A stretch of DNA of 64,000 bases from JAKANT01 sp035502095 (GTDB lineage Bacteria > Pseudomonadota > Gammaproteobacteria > Burkholderiales > Burkholderiaceae_F): assembly GCA_035502095.1 (NCBI GenBank), contig DATJUX010000029.1, forward strand, positions 36,003 through 100,002, written 5' to 3'. Numbering within the stretch: the first letter of the stretch is position 1; each line of letters opens with the position of its first letter. The notes below the pieces were generated by a model. It searched no databases. It saw only the letters and a program-made list of their open reading frames with translations, and was not told the DNA's origin. The position numbers and the translations under genes were made by a program. This document shows, piece after piece, positions 34,235 through 42,408 of this stretch.

Positions 34235-35680
34235 TCAGCCCGCAACTTCGAACACGTCGTGCACTGGAATCGGCGCCCCCGGTCCACCCGGCACGACGTC
34301 GACGCCAACGCGATACTGGCCGGCGGCGAGTTCGCCAGCTTCGGCGACCCAGCGGCCGTCCTGGCGGACGAAACCGACCTGCTTGTCGAGCTTCGTGCCG
34401 GCGCGCCCTGTGATGCGTCCGCGCAGCGCGCCGAACGGCGCGATGCCCTCGGCGTCGACACGCAGGACCACGGGTTCCTGCGGAAGGTACAGCGGCTGCA
34501 CATCGAGGCCGATCGGCGCGGCGAGCACCTCGGTGCCGCCTTGCGCCGGTTTCCAAAGATGCGGCGCTTGGATCTGTTGCAGGCGTGCGATCAGGTTGGT
34601 CAGGATGTGGACGTTCCGCTGCAGCGACCCGTGGCGCTCGGCGAAGAAGACTTCGCGCAGGTCGTCCTTGCGATCTTCCGGCGAAGCCGAGATCCGCGGC
34701 ACCGTGCCGTCGCCGCCGTCGAGCTCCTGCGGCACCCAACTCGGCCGCAGTTCGCTCGCGACCACGCCGCCGCTTTCGAAAACCGCCGAGTTGAGCGTTG
34801 TCTGGCCGATGCCGACCACCGGGAAGATCGGATAGCGGCTCTTCAGGTATGCGGCGTCGTTGCTGTTTGCCGCGATGTGCGCAGCGATCGTCGCGTGGAA
34901 ATCGAGCGCGGCCTGCGCGTAGCCGAAAGTATCGTCGGGCAGGACAGCGACGTCGGCGGGACGCTTCCATTCGGTGCCGACCCGCAGCGCCTCGTAGTAC
35001 GGCAGCAGCTCATAAACGCCCGGCATCGAACGCATGATCTCGGTGAGATCGACCAGAACGTTCTTGTAGCCATTGGCGAGGAAGTTCAACGCGTTCACCG
35101 CGCCCCGATACGGGGTGCCGAACGTAATCAGCGCCCGGCACGTGGTCCAGCCGCGCAGCACTTCGAGGTAGTAGCGCGACACTAGGCCGCCCATGCTGTG
35201 CGCGACCAGCAATACCTTAGCGCCAGGGTTGCCGGTGATTGCGCGGAACGCAGGCAGCCGTCGCTCGACGAAGACCGCGAGATGCGCCGCGGCGGCGCGA
35301 TTGGATAACCGCCAGTCGTACGGGAACGCGATCAGGTTGGCCCGATCGTTTTTATCGTCGGGCGTCCCGGCGACGACGTCGAACGCGTCGGCGATTGATT
35401 GCAGTGTCGTGTCGTAGCCATCGATGCCGCCGAGCCCGAACACGCCGTGGAAGTCGTTGATCAGCTCGGTCGCGGCGATGTGGGTTTGCGGCGGCGGCTT
35501 GCGCGGGTCGTGCGGCGCAACCCGCAGCTGCTGCAGTTCCTTCGTGTGCGACTTCAGCATCTGCCACAGCGCCTGGCCCGAGATCGCCCACAGATCGCTG
35601 TTGGTGTCGGTCCGCCTGAGCACGCTGCCGGTGATGCCCGGCAGCAGGATCAGCAGGTCGTGCATCTTGGTCTTCGGCAA
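34235..35680 (-). CDS. LCAT-like alpha/beta-hydrolase (lipase/acyltransferase), putative effector
   Basis: A 481-residue hydrolase of the lecithin:cholesterol acyltransferase/PGAP1-like type. It opens with LLILLPGITGSVLRR and LWAISGQALW, typical of LCAT. The triad reads Ser162 (VAHSMGGLVSRYY), Asp324 (DGGDGTVPR) and His350 (FAERHGSL), counted from the TTG at 35680; FGTPYRG after the nucleophile is also conserved. The last 100 residues look like an added beta-sandwich (GALRGRITG, GQYRVGVDVV, VHDVFEV). There is no signal peptide, so it is cytoplasmic, unlike secreted lipases. TTG has GGAG nine bases upstream; ATG five codons later is an alternative. Co-transcribed with the STAND NTPase, it is a plausible membrane-attacking effector. 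Confidence 0.88.
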   Translation of the reverse strand: MPKTKMHDLLILLPGITGSVLRRTDTNSDLWAISGQALWQMLKSHTKELQQLRVAPHDPRKPPPQTHIAATELINDFHGVFGLGGIDGYDTTLQSIADAFDVVAGTPDDKNDRANLIAFPYDWRLSNRAAAAHLAVFVERRLPAFRAITGNPGAKVLLVAHSMGGLVSRYYLEVLRGWTTCRALITFGTPYRGAVNALNFLANGYKNVLVDLTEIMRSMPGVYELLPYYEALRVGTEWKRPADVAVLPDDTFGYAQAALDFHATIAAHIAANSNDAAYLKSRYPIFPVVGIGQTTLNSAVFESGGVVASELRPSWVPQELDGGDGTVPRISASPEDRKDDLREVFFAERHGSLQRNVHILTNLIARLQQIQAPHLWKPAQGGTEVLAAPIGLDVQPLYLPQEPVVLRVDAEGIAPFGALRGRITGRAGTKLDKQVGFVRQDGRWVAEAGELAAGQYRVGVDVVPGGPGAPIPVHDVFEVAG

Positions 35681-35778
35681 GACAGCGCTCCGCGGTCGTG
35701 CTGCGTCAGATGCTAGACCCGAACCCCACGCCGCTCAATCGGCGTCGAGGTCCGTGCACACGTCGAGTCGGCGGACGA

Positions 35779-36057
35779 TCAAAGCCGCGTCGATCGACAC
35801 AGTTTCCGGGTCGATTGGCCGACGCCGGGCCAGCCGAGATCGGCGCCGAGCGATGGGTCGGGTTGTTGCTCGGTGGCGCTGACGAGCGTGGACCGTATCA
35901 CCGCTACGGTCGGCGGCGGCACTACGCTCAGCGCGCGGGTGGGCGCGAGTCCGGAGACCGTCACACCCAATGTGCGCGCGTCATACGGATCGGCGCTGAC
36001 GACCGCGCTTCGCTCGGGCGTCAGCCATGTGAAGTCGTTGACCACCGGCGCCGACAA
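35779..36057 (-). CDS. Possible small gene or gene remnant upstream of the hydrolase
   Basis: A 92-codon frame with strong G/C third-position bias, beginning at TTG 36057 (LSAPVVNDFTWLTPERSAVV) and ending 98 bp before the LCAT-like gene. The sequence SADPYDARTLGVTVSGLAPTRAL looks like real protein rather than an antisense shadow, but I know no family and there is no ribosome site. An in-frame stop lies about 25 bases upstream. It may be a small third member of the operon or the end of a decayed gene. Confidence 0.35.
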   Translation of the reverse strand: MSAPVVNDFTWLTPERSAVVSADPYDARTLGVTVSGLAPTRALSVVPPPTVAVIRSTLVSATEQQPDPSLGADLGWPGVGQSTRKLCRSTRL

Positions 36058-36096
36058 CTTGGCGTCGGGCCACGCGATCGGCTAGTGCACCCACCA

Positions 36097-36243
36097 TCAG
36101 GCGCGCGAGCGGCGTATGCACAGGCGTTTCGTGTCGTGTGCGATGTCGGCGAGCCACTTCTGCTGCACTTCGTCGAACGCGACCTCGTAGCCTGCAAGCC
36201 GGCGCAGCCAGGGCGTACGGTCAAGCCAGGATTCGCGTACTGC
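36097..36243 (-). pseudogene. C-terminal gene fragment (minus strand)
   Basis: A frame ending at the TGA in 36097-36099 reads, over its last 48 codons, AVRESWLDRTPWLRRLAGYE, then VAFDEVQQKWLADIAHDTKR and a basic end. This has the composition of a genuine C-terminus, yet the frame is closed by a TAA about 75 bases further upstream and has no start. I take it as the tail of a disrupted gene of unknown family. Confidence 0.35.
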
Positions 36244-36452
36244 TCTATTCGGAGCCAACCTCCGTTGTTCTCGCTGAGGACCTGTGCGAGTGGGTGGAGT
36301 ACTCGGCGCTTAGGTATTTCAAGCGCGACGTTTTGCAACCGCTTCACAGTCAACGTCTGGTCGAATTCGATCGCGAGACCGACGCCGCGCATCTTTCGCC
36401 GCTTGGCACTACAGAGGTCGAGCAGAAGATCTTGCCTGCTGTGGCTTCGTAG
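36226..36452 (+). pseudogene. C-terminal gene fragment (plus strand), winged-helix-like
   Basis: On the plus strand the last 75 codons before the TAG at 36450-36452 read VLLYSEPTSVVLAEDLCEWV, EYSALRYFKRDVLQPLHSQR and LVEFDRETDAAHLSPLGTTE, resembling the final winged-helix-like part of a larger protein. The frame upstream changes to arginine-rich noise that overlaps the minus-strand fragment. It appears to be a decayed gene whose 5' part is lost; I cannot name the family. Confidence 0.4.
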
Positions 36453-36637
36453 GTGTCGGATCACTTGGCTTTGTTTGCCAGGTGATTCTGTCGAGTCGTT
36501 CGCCCCTGGGGGTTCGAGCTGCGTCCTCAGTCCAGATCGTCTGCGCCAATCTCAAGCGCGCGTTGCTGTAGCGCCTTGTAAGCGGCCTGCGTAATTCCGC
36601 TCCCATTTTTGCGCTCGAATCTCGACTTGATCACCAA

Positions 36638-37033
36638 CTAGGGCTTCAACACCAGGGCGAAGCTGTACTCACCGCCGGTTCCACTCGCAATGCGAATGAA
36701 GCCGAGCTCATGGAGAATCTGTAGGCGTTGACGCCATGTCGCTATCGCTCGCGGTCCAGTGAAGCCTGCATGGAAGGCGAGTTCATCGGGCTTGGATAGC
36801 GAGACAACAGCTTCATCGAAGGCCCGACACCAGAGTTCAAGGTAGGTCGACGATATTGGTTTGCCTTTTGAGAGCCCATCCATGATCTCCATGATGAGCG
36901 GCATCGTTCGCGGCAGAGTTGCAAATCCATGTCGCTCCTTGCGAGACCACAGCGTTTTGAGGTCGAGATCTGGCCACAGTCGCGCGCGCAGTTCCTCTTG
37001 CTTCTGCGCGACTTTCTTCTTCGGAGATGTCAT
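36638..37033 (-). CDS. Unrecognised 131-aa protein with winged-helix-like C-terminus
   Basis: A 131-residue protein starting at ATG 37033 (MTSPKKKVAQKQEELRARLW). The middle, TLPRTMPLIMEIMDGLSKGK and SSTYLELWCRAFDEAVV, and the end, ATWRQRLQILHELGFIRI followed by a Gly-rich turn and a beta strand (EYSFALVL), give a helical domain followed by a winged-helix-like fold. I have an impression of similar hypothetical proteins near plasmid or island genes but cannot name the family. The longer frame to 37102 has no better start. It lies in the accessory region between the STAND operon and tRNA-Thr, facing the same way as the operon. Confidence 0.65.
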   Translation of the reverse strand: MTSPKKKVAQKQEELRARLWPDLDLKTLWSRKERHGFATLPRTMPLIMEIMDGLSKGKPISSTYLELWCRAFDEAVVSLSKPDELAFHAGFTGPRAIATWRQRLQILHELGFIRIASGTGGEYSFALVLKP

Positions 37034-37552
37034 CAGCGGCGTCTGTGATATGTCGCAAAATTGGGTCCAGCCCCGTTGCGGAGACGAGGCTCTGGGCTGC
37101 ACCGATGGATCCTTGGTCGGCGGCGGCAGGTTTTCGAGGCCCGCTGCACGTTCTTCGCTTGAACAAGATTGTCGTGTGGACCGATCACCGCATTCAATGA
37201 GTTTGTTCTAGCAACCGTTCGCAACGCGTGAAGATGCTCGCGAGCGGAAGCGACCTTTGCAGCAAGATATAGCGCAACTCGCGCATCGAGTTGCAGCAGA
37301 CAGCGGCTCGCGCCCGTCTTAGATCACGGTGCTCGCTGTGCTCTCCGTGCTCGATGGTGCTCACTGGTCCTCGTGGGTGATCGGCCCAGCGGCGGGGAGC
37401 CCGCGTCGTGTTCCGGTAGTCGTTCGCCGCAAAAATGCCCGCGCGAAGCGGGCTTCGAGATCACGCACGTGGCGGCTGAAGAACTGCTGAGTCAAGCACC
37501 GAGCGAGGTGTTCCGGCGCGCGATGCTGTCGCTGCAAGTGCTTGGTTTCATT
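37034..37552. other. Gap between accessory gene and tRNA-Thr, no gene seen
   Basis: This 519-bp stretch has only short open frames without protein character. It includes five degenerate copies of a 9-10 bp unit beginning GTGCTC (37329 to about 37376). I found no second copy of the tRNA-Thr 3' end that would mark an integration site, and no integrase. Confidence 0.55.
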
Positions 37553-37628
<76 letters not shown>

Positions 37629-37749
37629 AGCGAAGGCCGCGGATTATAGGCGGGGCACCTCGGGGCGCCAAACGTCTGCGACGTCCGGCAAACTGCATGT
37701 CGCCCTGAAACCGCGCGTATCTCGCGGAAGCCGCCCCCACCCTGACCCT

Positions 37750-37766
37750 CCCCCGCCCTGCGGGGG
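37750..37766. repeat. C/G-run hairpin upstream of AEC transporter gene
   Basis: CCCCCGC-CCT-GCGGGGG forms a perfect 7-bp stem with a three-base loop, inside a CACCCTGACCCTCC-type sequence common in intergenic DNA of Betaproteobacteria. It is followed by AAGGGGAAAAAGAAG, which supplies the purine-rich region before the GTG start at 37787. Whether it affects expression is unknown. Confidence 0.5.
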
Positions 37767-37786
37767 AAGGGGAAAAAGAAGAAACA

Positions 37787-38686
37787 GTGCTCTCCAACGC
37801 GCTTCTCATCCTGCCCGATTTCGCGCTGATGCTGCTCGGGCTGGTGCTCGCGCATCGGCTCGGGTTCGACCGCGGGTTCTGGACCGGGGCCGAGAAGCTC
37901 GTCTACTACGTGCTGTTCCCGCCGCTGCTGTTCAACGCGATCGTGCACAGCGAGTTCTCGATCGGCAGCGAGACGCGGTTGCTCGCCACCGCGCTCGGCG
38001 CGTTCGGGCTGTCGGCCGCGATCGGCTTCCTCGCGTATCCCCTGTTGCGTCCGCCCGGCGACGTGTTCGCGAGCTGCGTGCAGACGGCGTTCCGCTACAA
38101 CTCCTACATCGGGCTGGCGTTCAGCCAGTCGTTGTTCGGCGCGCGCGGCGTGGCGTTGATGGCGCTCATCGTTGCCTTCGTCGTGCCGATCGCCAACGTG
38201 CTCGCCGTGTCCGCGCTCGCGCGCCAGCAGCGGGTGGGTGTCTGGCGCCAGCTGGTGGGCAATCCGCTCATCATCGCGACCGTGACGGGTCTCGTCTGCA
38301 ACCAGCTCGGCGTCGAGATCCCCGTGCCGCTCGGCACGTTCCTCGGCCGCCTCGGCACGGCGAGCCTCGCGCTGGGCCTGATCTGCATCGGCGCGGGGCT
38401 GACGCTCGCTGCCGTGAACGAGCAGCGCGGCTTGATCGCGTACTTCGTCGTGGTGAAGCTGCTCGTCTTCCCGGCGCTGGCGTGGGCCGGCGTGTGGCTG
38501 TTCGGACTCGAAGGCGCGCGCGCGCAAGTGGTGATGCTGTTCGCCGCGCTGCCGACGGCGTCGAGCGCTTATGTGCTGGCGGCACGCATGGGAGGCCGGG
38601 CGGCGCCGGTCGCGGTGATCGTGACCGTGCAGACTTGCATTTCGATGGTGACGCTGCCGCTCTGGGTGACGATCGCGGCGCGGTGA
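37787..38686 (+). CDS. AEC-family (auxin efflux carrier-like) transporter
   Basis: A 299-residue inner-membrane protein of the AEC family, secondary transporters in bacteria often exporting or importing organic acids. About ten hydrophobic segments are arranged as two inverted sets of five; the second spans near FPPLLFNAIVHSEF and the characteristic RYNSYIGLAF (N-x-G-x-L/I) after segment four are typical. The end ALPTASSAYVLAARMGG also matches the family. The start is GTG 37787 behind AGAAGAAAC. The gene converges with queG; only two bases plus a hairpin terminator separate their ends. Substrate cannot be predicted. Confidence 0.9.
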   Translation: MLSNALLILPDFALMLLGLVLAHRLGFDRGFWTGAEKLVYYVLFPPLLFNAIVHSEFSIGSETRLLATALGAFGLSAAIGFLAYPLLRPPGDVFASCVQTAFRYNSYIGLAFSQSLFGARGVALMALIVAFVVPIANVLAVSALARQQRVGVWRQLVGNPLIIATVTGLVCNQLGVEIPVPLGTFLGRLGTASLALGLICIGAGLTLAAVNEQRGLIAYFVVVKLLVFPALAWAGVWLFGLEGARAQVVMLFAALPTASSAYVLAARMGGRAAPVAVIVTVQTCISMVTLPLWVTIAAR

Positions 38687-38687
38687 A

Positions 38688-39830
38688 TCACCCCTCTCCC
38701 CCGGCCGCTCTCCCACAAGGGGAGAGGGGGGCGTGACGGGACAGCGCCCAGGCGACGTGCTCGCGCACCAACGCAGACGGATGGTCGGCGCGAGCGCGCA
38801 ACGCCGCAACCACCTCGGGCGAACTCCCGGCGTTGCCAAGTCCGACGGCGATGTTGCGCAGCCATCGCTCGTACCCGATGCGCAGCACCGCCGAGCCGGC
38901 GTGGCGGCGGCGAAATTCCTCCTCGCTCCAGGCGAACAGCTCGATCAACCGCGCGCGATCCAAGCCGTTGCGCACGTCGAAGTCGGCGAGCGATGTGACC
39001 TGCGCATACTTGTTCCAGGGACACGCGATCTGGCAATCGTCGCAGCCGTACACGCGGTTGCCGATCGCGCCGCGCAGTTGCTCCGGAATCGCGCTCTTGT
39101 GCTCGATCGTCAAATACGAAATACACCGTCGCGCGTCGAGCTGATACGGCGCGGTGATCGCGCGCGTCGGGCACACGTCGATGCAGCGCTGGCACGTCCC
39201 GCAATGGTCGGCCACGGGCGCGTCCACGGGCAGCGGCAGGTCGGTGAGGATTTCGCCGAGAAAGAACATCGAACCGGCTTCACGCGCCAGCAGCAGCGTG
39301 TGCTTGCCACGCCAGCCGAGGCCGCCGCGGCGCGCCAGTTCGATCTCGAACACCGGCGCGCTGTCGGTGCACACCCGATAGCGGTAGCTGCCGACCTCGT
39401 CGCCGATGCGCGTGGCGAGCTTCTGCAGTCGATCGCGCAGTACCTTGTGATAGTCGCGGCCGCGCGCGTACATCGAAACGACGGCCGCCGCGGAATCGTC
39501 GAGGCGCGCCGATTCACGCTCGATCCAGGCCTCGTCATCGTCGCGCGGCCGGTAGTCGAGGCGCGCGCAGATCGCGCGCACGACACCCGGCAGCAGTTGC
39601 GAAGGATCGGCGCGCAGCGACGCGTGATTCGCCATATAGGCCATCTCGCCATGGCGCCCCGCCGCGAGCCACGCCTGCAATCGGCGCGATGGCTCGGTCA
39701 TGTCGACATCGGCGATCGCGACCGCACCGAAGCCGATTTCGCGTCCCCATGCCTTGATCGACGCCGCAAGGCCGCGCAACGCATCGGCGTCGTTATCCTT
39801 GCCCGGCCGCGCCACTTCGTTCACCGCCAT
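38688..39830 (-). CDS. queG: Epoxyqueuosine reductase
   Basis: A 380-residue iron-sulfur, cobalamin-dependent enzyme that reduces epoxyqueuosine to queuosine in tRNA, the last step of the pathway. Two 4Fe-4S motifs are visible: HCGTCQRCIDVCP and, with the same spacing as in QueG, CDDCQIACPWN. The N-terminal catalytic domain (GFGAVAIADVDM; AWLAAGRHGEMAYM) and a HEAT-like C-terminus (RADHPSALVREHVAWAL) fit the family. The final residues PLSPCGRAAGGEG are encoded by the hairpin repeat downstream, so the native stop was probably replaced by read-in of that repeat. It is divergent from tsaE with a 13-bp gap. queA and tgt, earlier steps, are about 20 kb away. Confidence 0.95.
   Translation of the reverse strand: MAVNEVARPGKDNDADALRGLAASIKAWGREIGFGAVAIADVDMTEPSRRLQAWLAAGRHGEMAYMANHASLRADPSQLLPGVVRAICARLDYRPRDDDEAWIERESARLDDSAAAVVSMYARGRDYHKVLRDRLQKLATRIGDEVGSYRYRVCTDSAPVFEIELARRGGLGWRGKHTLLLAREAGSMFFLGEILTDLPLPVDAPVADHCGTCQRCIDVCPTRAITAPYQLDARRCISYLTIEHKSAIPEQLRGAIGNRVYGCDDCQIACPWNKYAQVTSLADFDVRNGLDRARLIELFAWSEEEFRRRHAGSAVLRIGYERWLRNIAVGLGNAGSSPEVVAALRARADHPSALVREHVAWALSRHAPLSPCGRAAGGEG
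38691..38729. terminator. Bidirectional hairpin between convergent genes
   Basis: CCCCTCTCCCC (38691-38701) and GGGGAGAGGGG (38719-38729) form a perfect 11-bp stem with a 17-base loop between the ends of the AEC gene and queG. The queG reading frame runs through it to its stop at 38688, so the hairpin lies inside its last codons. It has no long T-run, but its strength and place suggest a terminator or a repeated intergenic element. Confidence 0.6.
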
Positions 39831-39843
39831 CGAGCCATTCTAG

Positions 39844-40380
39844 GTGTCGACCTCATCTGCTCCTGCGCAGCTTCTTCTGCCCGACGAGTCGGCAACGGCT
39901 CGCCTCGGCACGTTGCTCGCCGAGGCGCTGCTCGCCGAGAGCGCATCCGTGGAGGCGCAGGGCTTCACGGTCACGCTCGCGGGAGATCTCGGCGCGGGCA
40001 AGACCACGCTGGTTCGCGCCTGCCTGCGTCGATTCGGTGTCACCGGCCCGGTAAAGAGTCCCACCTTCGCGCTGCTTGAACCTTATGTGGTTTCGAGCTT
40101 AAACTTCTATCACTTTGATTTTTATAGATTCGGAAGCCCGGATGAGTTTGAGGATTCCGGGTTTCGCGAGCTGTTCGGGCCCGGGGCGGTCTGTGCCATC
40201 GAATGGCCGGAACGCGCGGCGGGCCACCTGCCAACGCCGGATCTCGAAGCGACGTTGAAGATAGAAGACGAAGCGCGGCGGGTTGCGCTTCTCGCTCGAA
40301 CCGCACTGGGAGCGACATGCCTGCAGCGAGTTCTGACGGAGTGGGCCGGGGACCGGGAAGCAGGAAGCGCCGCCGCCTGA
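39844..40380 (+). CDS. tsaE: tRNA N6-threonylcarbamoyladenosine biosynthesis ATPase TsaE
   Basis: A 178-residue P-loop ATPase that works with TsaB and TsaD to form t6A37 on ANN-decoding tRNAs. Walker A is GDLGAGKTT; the switch-like KSPTFALLEPY and FYHFDFYRFGSPDEFEDSG match TsaE, as does AIEWPERA. The start is GTG 39844 only 13 bp from the divergent queG start, so promoters overlap. Its end overlaps the amiC coding region by 64 bases in another frame, an order (tsaE then amiC then mutL) widespread in Proteobacteria. At about 178 residues it is slightly longer than the E. coli protein (153), with extra residues at both ends. Confidence 0.95.
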   Translation: MSTSSAPAQLLLPDESATARLGTLLAEALLAESASVEAQGFTVTLAGDLGAGKTTLVRACLRRFGVTGPVKSPTFALLEPYVVSSLNFYHFDFYRFGSPDEFEDSGFRELFGPGAVCAIEWPERAAGHLPTPDLEATLKIEDEARRVALLARTALGATCLQRVLTEWAGDREAGSAAA

Positions 40381-41648
40381 TCCAGACCGCAGGCGCGCTC
40401 GTCTTCGCACTCAACGCGCAGCAGATCGCGCGCGGCGCAACCCTCGTCGGCGTGCGGGTCTGGCCGGCGAACGACTACACCCGGCTCACGCTCGAACACG
40501 ACGCGCCGCTCACTTTCAACTGGTTCATCGTCAAGGATCCGCTGCGCCTGGTGGTCGACATCGACGGGCTCGATCTCACGCCGCAGCTCAAGGAGTTGGT
40601 CGGCAAGATCGACGCGAGCGATCCCTACGTCGCGCTGGTGCGGGTCGGGCAGAACCGGCCCAACGTCGTGCGCATGGTGATCGAACTCAAGGCCGAGGTC
40701 GCGCCGCAGGTGTTCGAGCTCAAGCCGGTCGGCCAGTACCAATATCGCCTCGTGCTCGACCTGCATCCGACCGAGCCGCCAGATCCGCTGATGGCGTTCC
40801 TGCAACAGCAGCAGCAACCGCAGGAAGCGCGCGATCCGAACACGTCGAAGCCGGTCGCCGGGCCGGATCCTTCCGTCATCACGGTGCCGCCCGACCGCAA
40901 GGTCGCCACGACGCCCGCCCGTCCCGACTCCGACGTGAAGCGCTATTTCACGGTCGCGATCGACGCTGGCCACGGCGGCGAAGATCCCGGCGCCGTCGGC
41001 CGGCGCGGCACGCAGGAGAAGGAAGTCACGCTGGCGATCGCGCGCCGGCTGCACCGGATGCTCGAAAACGATCCCGACGTGCGGCTGCTCCTCACGCGCG
41101 AGGGCGACTATTTCGTGCCGCTGCCGGCACGCGTCGCCAAGGCGCGCCGGGTGCAGGCCGACCTCTTCGTATCGATCCACGCGGACGCGTGGATCAAGCC
41201 CGACGTGCGCGGGTCGTCGGTGTTCGCGCTCTCCGAGCGCGGCGCCACCAGCGCCGCTGCGGCATGGCTGGCGAAACGCGAGAACGACGCCGACCTGATC
41301 GGCGGCGTGAACCTCGGCGCGCACGACGTCGGCATCGCGCGCGTCCTGCTCGACCTTTCCACCACCGCACAGATCAACGACAGCCTGCTCTTCGGCAATG
41401 CCGTGCTGCGCGAGCTGGAACAGGTCAACACGTTGCACAAGCCGCGTGTCGAGCAGGCGGGCTTTGCGGTGCTGAAGGCGCCCGACATCCCGTCGATCCT
41501 GGTCGAGACGGCCTTCATCAGCAATCCCGACGAAGAAAAGCGGCTGAAGGACGACGCCTACCAGGAAAAAATCGCCGCCGCGATCGCCGGCGGCATCCGC
41601 GCCTACTTGAAAAAATACCCGCCGCGCCCGCGCAATCCGATGGGCTAG
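40317..41648 (+). CDS. amiC: N-acetylmuramoyl-L-alanine amidase (AmiC type)
   Basis: A 443-residue periplasmic amidase that cleaves the peptide stem from peptidoglycan during cell separation. The N-terminus has a twin-arginine-like signal (RKRRRLIQTAGALVFAL), in line with Tat export of AmiC. An AMIN domain (about 45-150; GVRVWPANDYTRLTLEHD) targets the septum. The Amidase_3 domain has zinc-site features DAGHGGEDPG (His), the following EKEVTLAIARRL (Glu) and SIHADAW (His), and the catalytic Glu in LVETAFISN. A Gln-rich linker precedes it. The ATG at 40317 lies within tsaE, overlapping by 64 bases. An intergenic palindrome follows the gene. Confidence 0.94.
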   Translation: MPAASSDGVGRGPGSRKRRRLIQTAGALVFALNAQQIARGATLVGVRVWPANDYTRLTLEHDAPLTFNWFIVKDPLRLVVDIDGLDLTPQLKELVGKIDASDPYVALVRVGQNRPNVVRMVIELKAEVAPQVFELKPVGQYQYRLVLDLHPTEPPDPLMAFLQQQQQPQEARDPNTSKPVAGPDPSVITVPPDRKVATTPARPDSDVKRYFTVAIDAGHGGEDPGAVGRRGTQEKEVTLAIARRLHRMLENDPDVRLLLTREGDYFVPLPARVAKARRVQADLFVSIHADAWIKPDVRGSSVFALSERGATSAAAAWLAKRENDADLIGGVNLGAHDVGIARVLLDLSTTAQINDSLLFGNAVLRELEQVNTLHKPRVEQAGFAVLKAPDIPSILVETAFISNPDEEKRLKDDAYQEKIAAAIAGGIRAYLKKYPPRPRNPMG

Positions 41649-41655
41649 TCCTGGC

Positions 41656-41739
41656 GGTCATCCCGAGCGGCGGCGAAGGGACTCGGCACGCGCAGGCCGA
41701 GATTCCTTGCCGTTGCCCCTCAGTTGGCTCGGGATGACC
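41656..41739. repeat. Intergenic palindromic repeat after amiC
   Basis: An 84-bp element bounded by a perfect 13-bp inverted repeat, GGTCATCCCGAGC and GCTCGGGATGACC. It contains GAGATTCCTTGCC, the reverse complement of the core of the element at 25157-25200. It lies between amiC and the ECF sigma factor gene and may form a large hairpin. This type of TCATCCCGAG-bounded element is common as a dispersed repeat in high-GC Proteobacteria. Confidence 0.7.
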
Positions 41740-41816
41740 AGGTCCGATCCCGCGCGCGGGCAGGGGATCTCGACGCCCGGCGCGGCGCGCCTAAACTCGC
41801 GGCGCTCGAACCACCC

Positions 41817-42386
41817 ATGCCCGATTCCGCTTCTCTGCAACAGGACCTCTCCCGCGTGGCGCTTGGCGACCGCGCGGCGTTCCAACGCGTCTACCGCGCC
41901 ACGAGCGCGCATCTGTTCGGCGTTGCGCTACGTATCTTGAACCGGCGCGATCTCGCGGAGGACGCCTTGCAGGAAGCTTTCGTCAACGTCTGGCACAACG
42001 CCGGCAGCTACCAGGCAGCGGCGAGCCAGCCCATGACCTGGCTGATCGCGATCGTGCGCAACAAGGCGCTCGACCACCTGCGGGCGGCGCAGCGCCACGT
42101 GGCTAGTTCGATCGACGAAGAGAGCGAGGACGGCACCACGGTCGAGATCGCCGACGAGCGGCCCAACCCGATGCAGCTGATGGTGCAGGCGACCGAAGGG
42201 ATGCGCGTGCGCGCTTGCATGGAAAAGCTCGATGCCTCGCATCGCCAGAGCCTCGCCCTCGCCTACTACCACGGCCTGTCGCACTCCGAGGTCGCGGAGC
42301 AGATGCGCGCGCCGCTGGGCAGCGTGAAGGCATGGGTGCGGCGCGGCCTCGAGCGCCTGAAGAAATGCCTGGAGTCGGCGGAGTAG
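41817..42386 (+). CDS. ECF-type RNA polymerase sigma factor
   Basis: A 189-residue extracytoplasmic-function sigma-70 factor. Region 2 shows FQRVYRATSAHLFGVALRIL, DLAEDALQEAFVNVWHNAGSY and the -10-contacting AIVRNKALDHLRAAQR; region 4 shows LALAYYHGLSHSEVAEQM and LGSVKAWVRRGLERLKKCL. The ATG at 41817 is used; the frame extends upstream without a family match. The anti-sigma gene starts 22 bp later, and the pair resembles SigK/RskA-like ECF units that respond to envelope or oxidative signals. The sigma factor usually drives its own operon, but I could not assign its promoter by eye. Confidence 0.93.
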   Translation: MPDSASLQQDLSRVALGDRAAFQRVYRATSAHLFGVALRILNRRDLAEDALQEAFVNVWHNAGSYQAAASQPMTWLIAIVRNKALDHLRAAQRHVASSIDEESEDGTTVEIADERPNPMQLMVQATEGMRVRACMEKLDASHRQSLALAYYHGLSHSEVAEQMRAPLGSVKAWVRRGLERLKKCLESAE

Positions 42387-42408
42387 CGGCAGGCGAACTG
42401 GAAACGAC

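Noticed and set aside
37329..37376. Degenerate GTGCTC-type tandem units as a minisatellite or CRISPR-like array
   Set aside because: Only about five 9-10 bp units with poor identity and no spacers; too weak to be more than simple sequence.
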